The position numbers and the translations under genes were made by a program. Below the pieces are notes generated by a model. It did not search any database and was not told the origin of the DNA. It worked only from the letters and a program-made list of their open reading frames with translations. Of a stretch of DNA of 64,000 nt, positions 60,287 to 64,000 are shown one piece after another (position 1 is the stretch's first letter; every line of letters starts with the position of its first letter). This stretch comes from Serripes groenlandicus (Eukaryota > Mollusca > Bivalvia > Cardiida > Cardiidae), in NCBI GenBank assembly GCA_031761405.1, contig JASEVX010000001.1, positions 44,805,669-44,869,668 on the forward strand, read 5' to 3'.

Positions 60287-60511
60287 TTAACCCTTTTCCC
60301 ACATACATACACTTTATGGTGCCTCTGCAGCAGACGATTTTTGAAAACATAGTGGCAAATGGAGAATTGCTCATTTCTATCTAATTCCCCTTTTGCCATA
60401 ATGTTTTCAACTTTTTGCAGTAATCATACCTTCAGATATTTTCAAGGGTTTTTGCCAACATGCTTGCAAAGTCGTCTGCTGAAGGTTTGCCTTAAGTGGG
60501 AAAGGGTTTAA
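60287..60511 (-). mobile_element. TTAA MITE, older full copy
   Basis: TTAACCCTTTTCCCACATAC to AAGTGGGAAAGGGTTTAA. Confidence 0.72.
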
Positions 60512-60583
60512 TCCAAAATCTATGTTGTGGGTTTTAAAATAATTATCTTAGTGACATACTTTTGAGTACCCACAATAAAGGAT

Positions 60584-60825
60584 TTAACCCTTTCACACAT
60601 ACAACAAAGCTGCAGCAGGCAGCATTTTGAATAATCCATGCAAAAATATAGAAAATCTGGAAAATCTACGAAAATTGTTTTTTAATCATTTAATATATAG
60701 TTGAAAACATTGTGACAAAAGCAGAAATTACTCATCATGAGCAATTTCTCCTTTTTCCTAAGTGTTTTCAAAAATTGTTCGCTGCAGATGTATCAAAATG
60801 TGTCTGTAAGTAGGACAGGTGTTAA
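60584..60825 (+). mobile_element. TTAA MITE, older full copy
   Basis: TTAACCCTTTCACACATACAA to TAGGACAGGTGTTAA, hairpin AAATTACTCATCATGAGCAATTT. Confidence 0.7.
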
Positions 60826-61019
60826 TTTAGTAATTAAAGAGAAATTGCTTTACAGTGAAACCGGACTCGTTATAATTCAAGTCCTTTCCATATTCAACAT
60901 GGTTTCCTCTCAAATTTATCAAAGCAAAACTAAATTTAACAAAATCAGTTTTGAAAACTATTCTATTAGCAAAAACTGTTGGAGTAACTCAATATGCTAC
61001 AAGGATAACCCATATGCTC

Positions 61020-61200
61020 TTATATTGAGCAGATTACATTGAAAACATCTTGACAAAAATACAGAAAATTTCTATAAATTAAAGTGTATTCATTGAATAG
61101 AGTTGAAATCATTGTGGCGAGAGTAGCAAATGCGCATGATGAGCAATTTCTCCTTTTGTCACCATGCTTTTAGAAGACCTGTTACAGACAAAGGGAAATG
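61020..61200 (+). repeat. decayed TTAA MITE
   Basis: AGCAGATTACATTGAAAAC, hairpin remnant GCGCATGATGAGCAATTTCTCC; no clear ends. Confidence 0.5.
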
Positions 61201-61337
61201 AATCTGCATGGTTAATATAACAACAATGATTCATTCTAAAATTCTGTACTTATTCATATGATACCATTCAAGCTATCAAGGATAAAAGGACAAGTGCAAA
61301 GTTTCATAACCACCTTCTGAGAAGGTTGAAGAAAATG

Positions 61338-61571
61338 TTAAGTCTTTTCCAGTAACAGGTGCATTTTGACGCATCTGCAACAGACAACTATTGAAAACAT
61401 TGTGCCAAAGGAAGAAATAGCTCATGATGAGCAACTTCTCCCTTTGCAACATTGTTTTAAACTTTATCTAATAATTACACTTTCATAAAAGAGCTAAATG
61501 TAGTCAATATTTTTAACTAGATGTTTTCAAAGTTATATTCTGCAGATTGGCTTTATGTGGGAAAGGATTAA
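61338..61571 (-). mobile_element. TTAA MITE, older full copy
   Basis: TTAAGTCTTTTCCAGTAACAG to ATGTGGGAAAGGATTAA. Confidence 0.7.
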
Positions 61572-61756
61572 CCCTTTCGCAGCCAAAGGCATTTAAAGGC
61601 TTTTGCAAACAATACAGATTCAGGTGACAAGCTTATAACAAGCTGTCTCTTCTGAAAGCTGCATTGTTTGCCATTTAGACATTAAATATTACCAAATTTC
61701 CTCTTTTTTCAACAAGGAAGAGTCGACTTTGTGAAATTTGGCAGTGAAAGAGTTAA
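61568..61756 (-). mobile_element. second TTAA MITE family
   Basis: TTAACCCTTTCGCAGCCAAAG to TTTGGCAGTGAAAGAGTTAA with different internal sequence (GGTGACAAGCTTATAACAAGC). It shares the TTAA and CCCTTTC ends only, and begins in the TTAA of the previous element. Confidence 0.7.
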
Positions 61757-61773
61757 TTCAGTTGGATGACAGG

Positions 61774-62003
61774 TTATCCCTTTCCCTCATACGGCAATTC
61801 TGCAGCAGACGACTTTGAAAGTATTTTGTCAAAAAATAGAAAATCTCCATAATTGAATGGATAACCTATGACAAAAAGTGGAAAACATTGTGGCAAAAGG
61901 AGAAATTGCACGTTTTGTGCAATTTCTTCTTTTGTCACTATGTTTTCAAAAAGCTGTCTGCTGCAGAGGCGTCAGAAAGCGTCTATATGAGGGAAAGGGT
62001 ATA
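61774..62003 (+). mobile_element. TTAA MITE, young form
   Basis: TTATCCCTTTCCCTCATACG to GAGGGAAAGGGTATAA. Both target sites altered, interior as in the young copies with the GCACGTTTTGTGC hairpin. Confidence 0.8.
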
Positions 62004-62619
62004 ACCAACCTTTTGAGCTTCACAATAAATGATGGTTCAGATGCCATTATATACATCTTATTGTGCTCACTTTGTGGCCAGCTCCCAACTGTCAACAATT
62101 CAAAATATTGTTTGCATTCTATATGTAACTCTAATGTCAAAATGTAACTAAAATTTTGATTGGGTAAAATGTATGGTTTACCAAAGCAGAAATGGTGTTA
62201 ATTTTTAAATAAGAATTATTTGTTGAATTTGAAATTAGTATGCATATAGAATCATTGGTGAATATGACCCCAGAAGGTTCAAGACTGCTTTAATTGTGAG
62301 TAGAAAAGACCCTGATCAATTAGAACAGGGTACAGATAAAACAAGGAAACAAAAGAATGTAACAATACAACAAGAAACATTGAAATTACAACAAAATAAA
62401 CATCTATTGCAGAGAAATCTAACTAATTTTGATTTAGACCAATCAAAAGATGCCGATTTCAAGGATCTAATACTGCACACAGTCTCACCTTTGTTAGGTA
62501 AACACCATATTTATTAACAACACCCTAGTAAAACAACAATTGACTGTTTATAACAAACAAAACAAATAACAAATTACTTGACTCAAAACCATTCATTTCT
62601 ATCAGAAAAATACCTTAAA
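62004..62619. other. no recognisable gene
   Basis: The 73-codon plus-strand ORF (62296-62517) is Lys/Gln-rich (KNVTIQQETLKLQQNKHLLQ) and lacks a family resemblance or splice context; probably chance. Confidence 0.35.
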
Positions 62620-62727
62620 TGGAATTTGGGAAATTGCTCATTTTAATTACTCCATTTATCACAATGTTTTCAAAGAGTCGTCTGCTTCAGAGGCGTCAAA
62701 AGCGCCTACATGAGGGAAAGGGTTACG
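62620..62727 (+). repeat. MITE right half
   Basis: Hairpin remnant, GAGTCGTCTGCTTCAGAGGCG and CATGAGGGAAAGGGTTA. Confidence 0.6.
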
Positions 62728-62879
62728 ACATACAAATGACAACACATATTTCTTTCAATCAATAGTAAAACCTCTTCACCACAAGTAAGTAACTAATCAG
62801 CAATGTCAGAGGGAAAAGAAGTTTTGTTCCTTGCATCACATATAGCTGCATATGCTCAAAACCGAAAGGAATAACTTTC

Positions 62880-63102
62880 TTATCCCTTTCCCACATACAA
62901 CAAATCTGCAGCAGGCTACTTTTAAAACATAGGGACAAAAATCTGAAAAATATCCATAAAAGATAACTTAATTGTTTGTTGAAAACATTGTGGCCAAAGG
63001 AGAAATTGCTCATCATGAGAAATTTCACATTTGGCTACAATGTTTTTAAAAGTCATCTGCTGCTATTGCGTCAGAATGCGTCTGCAGGTGGTAATGGGTT
63101 AA
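62880..63102 (+). mobile_element. TTAA MITE, older form
   Basis: TTATCCCTTTCCCACATACAA to GCAGGTGGTAATGGGTTAA. The right arm CTGCTATTGCGTCAGAATGCG is shared with 1611-1806. Confidence 0.75.
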
Positions 63103-63684
63103 GAATAATATGTAAGGGCTGTTATAGATAACAGCGGACACTGAAGGCCCTTGTGAGACTGTACTAATGCACAGCCTTCCATAAGTCTTCAGTACTCACA
63201 GATGCAACAACACTGCTTTTCCCAGCTCTTATGTAAACTGACTGTTATGAGAGTTGTTTCAAAATATCATGGACTATTGTAATAATAGCTTTGGTATTGT
63301 GTTACTTAATTTCTTAGTGAAAACTGCTGTCTGATATTTTCTTACTGTGGTAAACATTACATATAATTTTAATCCAATCCATTCAACCATGCCTTTGATA
63401 TGAACGTAAGGACAGAAGGATGAAATGATACATCAATATAACCTCCGCCTTTGGCGGGGATAATAACAAAATTAATTTCTCTGTCTGTAATGCATGCACA
63501 GCATTACAAGAATATCTTATAGTTCTTACACTCGTATCTGGGATGGTATGTGGTTACTTTGAACAAATTGCCAGTTCTTGAGTATCTGCTTCTTTCCAAG
63601 TTATTTTGTAACAACCCTTGTCTATGGTGTAACACATCAAACATACAAACACAAAAAGACACTTATATTTTGTTGTACCATTTC
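63103..63684. other. no gene seen; possible element end near 63,390-63,470
   Basis: AACGTAAGGACAGAAGGATG followed by ACCTCCGCCTTTGGCGGGGAT looks like a transposon terminus (CCGCC...GGCGG stem). The rest is unassigned. Confidence 0.4.
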
Positions 63685-63914
63685 TTAACCCTTTCCCTCA
63701 TATAGACGCTTTCTGACGCCTCTGCAGCAGACAGCCTTTTGAAAACATAGTGACAAAAGAAGAAATTGCACAAAACGTGCAATTTCTCCTTTTGCCACAA
63801 TGTTTTCAACTTTTCGTCATAGGTTATCCAATCAATTAAAGAGATTTTCCATTTTTTGTCAAAATATGTCCAAAGTCGTCTGCTGCAGAATTGTTGTATG
63901 AGGGAAAGGGTTAA
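63685..63914 (-). mobile_element. TTAA MITE, young form, full copy
   Basis: TTAACCCTTTCCCTCATATAG to GAGGGAAAGGGTTAA, hairpin GAAATTGCACAAAACGTGCAATTTC. Confidence 0.88.
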
Positions 63915-64000
63915 AGTAAATTCAAGTTTCTATTTCCCTTTTAGGCCTATGAAATACAACATGCATATTACATGCAAAATAAGAAAAAAATCTACAAAAG

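Noticed and set aside
62296..62517. 73-codon Gln/Lys-rich ORF as a dynein coiled-coil exon
   Set aside because: Wrong strand for the dynein gene and no splice sites in phase.

Overview
The window looks like nuclear DNA from an animal, most likely a bivalve mollusc. Protein-coding sequence is sparse and broken by GT-AG introns. The rest is packed with short transposons, tRNA-derived SINEs and the GACAGACGGACAGAC-type and GGTCAAGGTCA-type repeats typical of bivalve genomes. The mollusc assignment is inferred from repeat style and gene content; no marker gene proves it. There is a 200-base run of N (36820-36819+200, i.e. 36820-37019), so this is a scaffold rather than one continuous read-out.

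Layout. About 1-31 kb holds two related class A (rhodopsin-like) GPCR genes on the + strand: 7600-9650 and 26477-29695. Each has two coding exons, with the intron at the same place (phase 1, in TM6 just after the conserved Trp-x-Pro). Between them, at 14601-21348, lies an apparently complete DIRS-type tyrosine-recombinase retrotransposon. It has perfect 149-bp inverted terminal repeats, an internal complementary region, a gag-like ORF, an RT/RNase H ORF and a tyrosine recombinase ORF, and none of these is interrupted by a stop. It inserted into an older tandem repeat whose two halves flank it.

About 31-56 kb holds 13 consecutive exons of an axonemal dynein heavy chain gene on the - strand. 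They join into one open frame of 714 codons: AAA4 P-loop region, coiled-coil stalk with the microtubule-binding domain, and AAA5 up to the [10 protein letters not shown] motif. No exons of the rest of the protein were recognised on either side. One exon occurs twice (34521-34736 and 38054-38269) inside an apparently identical 1.83-kb segment repeated across the N gap, which is more likely an assembly duplication than biology.

The dominant feature is a family of about 180-235 bp MITEs with TTAA target sites and CCCTTTCCC termini (piggyBac-like), present about 90 times by eye as whole or partial copies, in both orientations. They form arrays sharing single TTAA sites, sit within tens of bases of many exon boundaries, carry a strong internal hairpin (up to 43 perfect bp), and act as landing pads for at least six other elements. 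Other repeats include several tRNA-derived SINE families, hAT-like and unclassified MITEs with clear inverted ends, a 156-bp tandem array rich in TGACCT half-sites, a GGGGGTAT-ended element with an expanded tandem core, and 1.3-1.4 kb elements built of about 170-bp repeats. Past 56.2 kb only repeats and unassigned sequence were seen.
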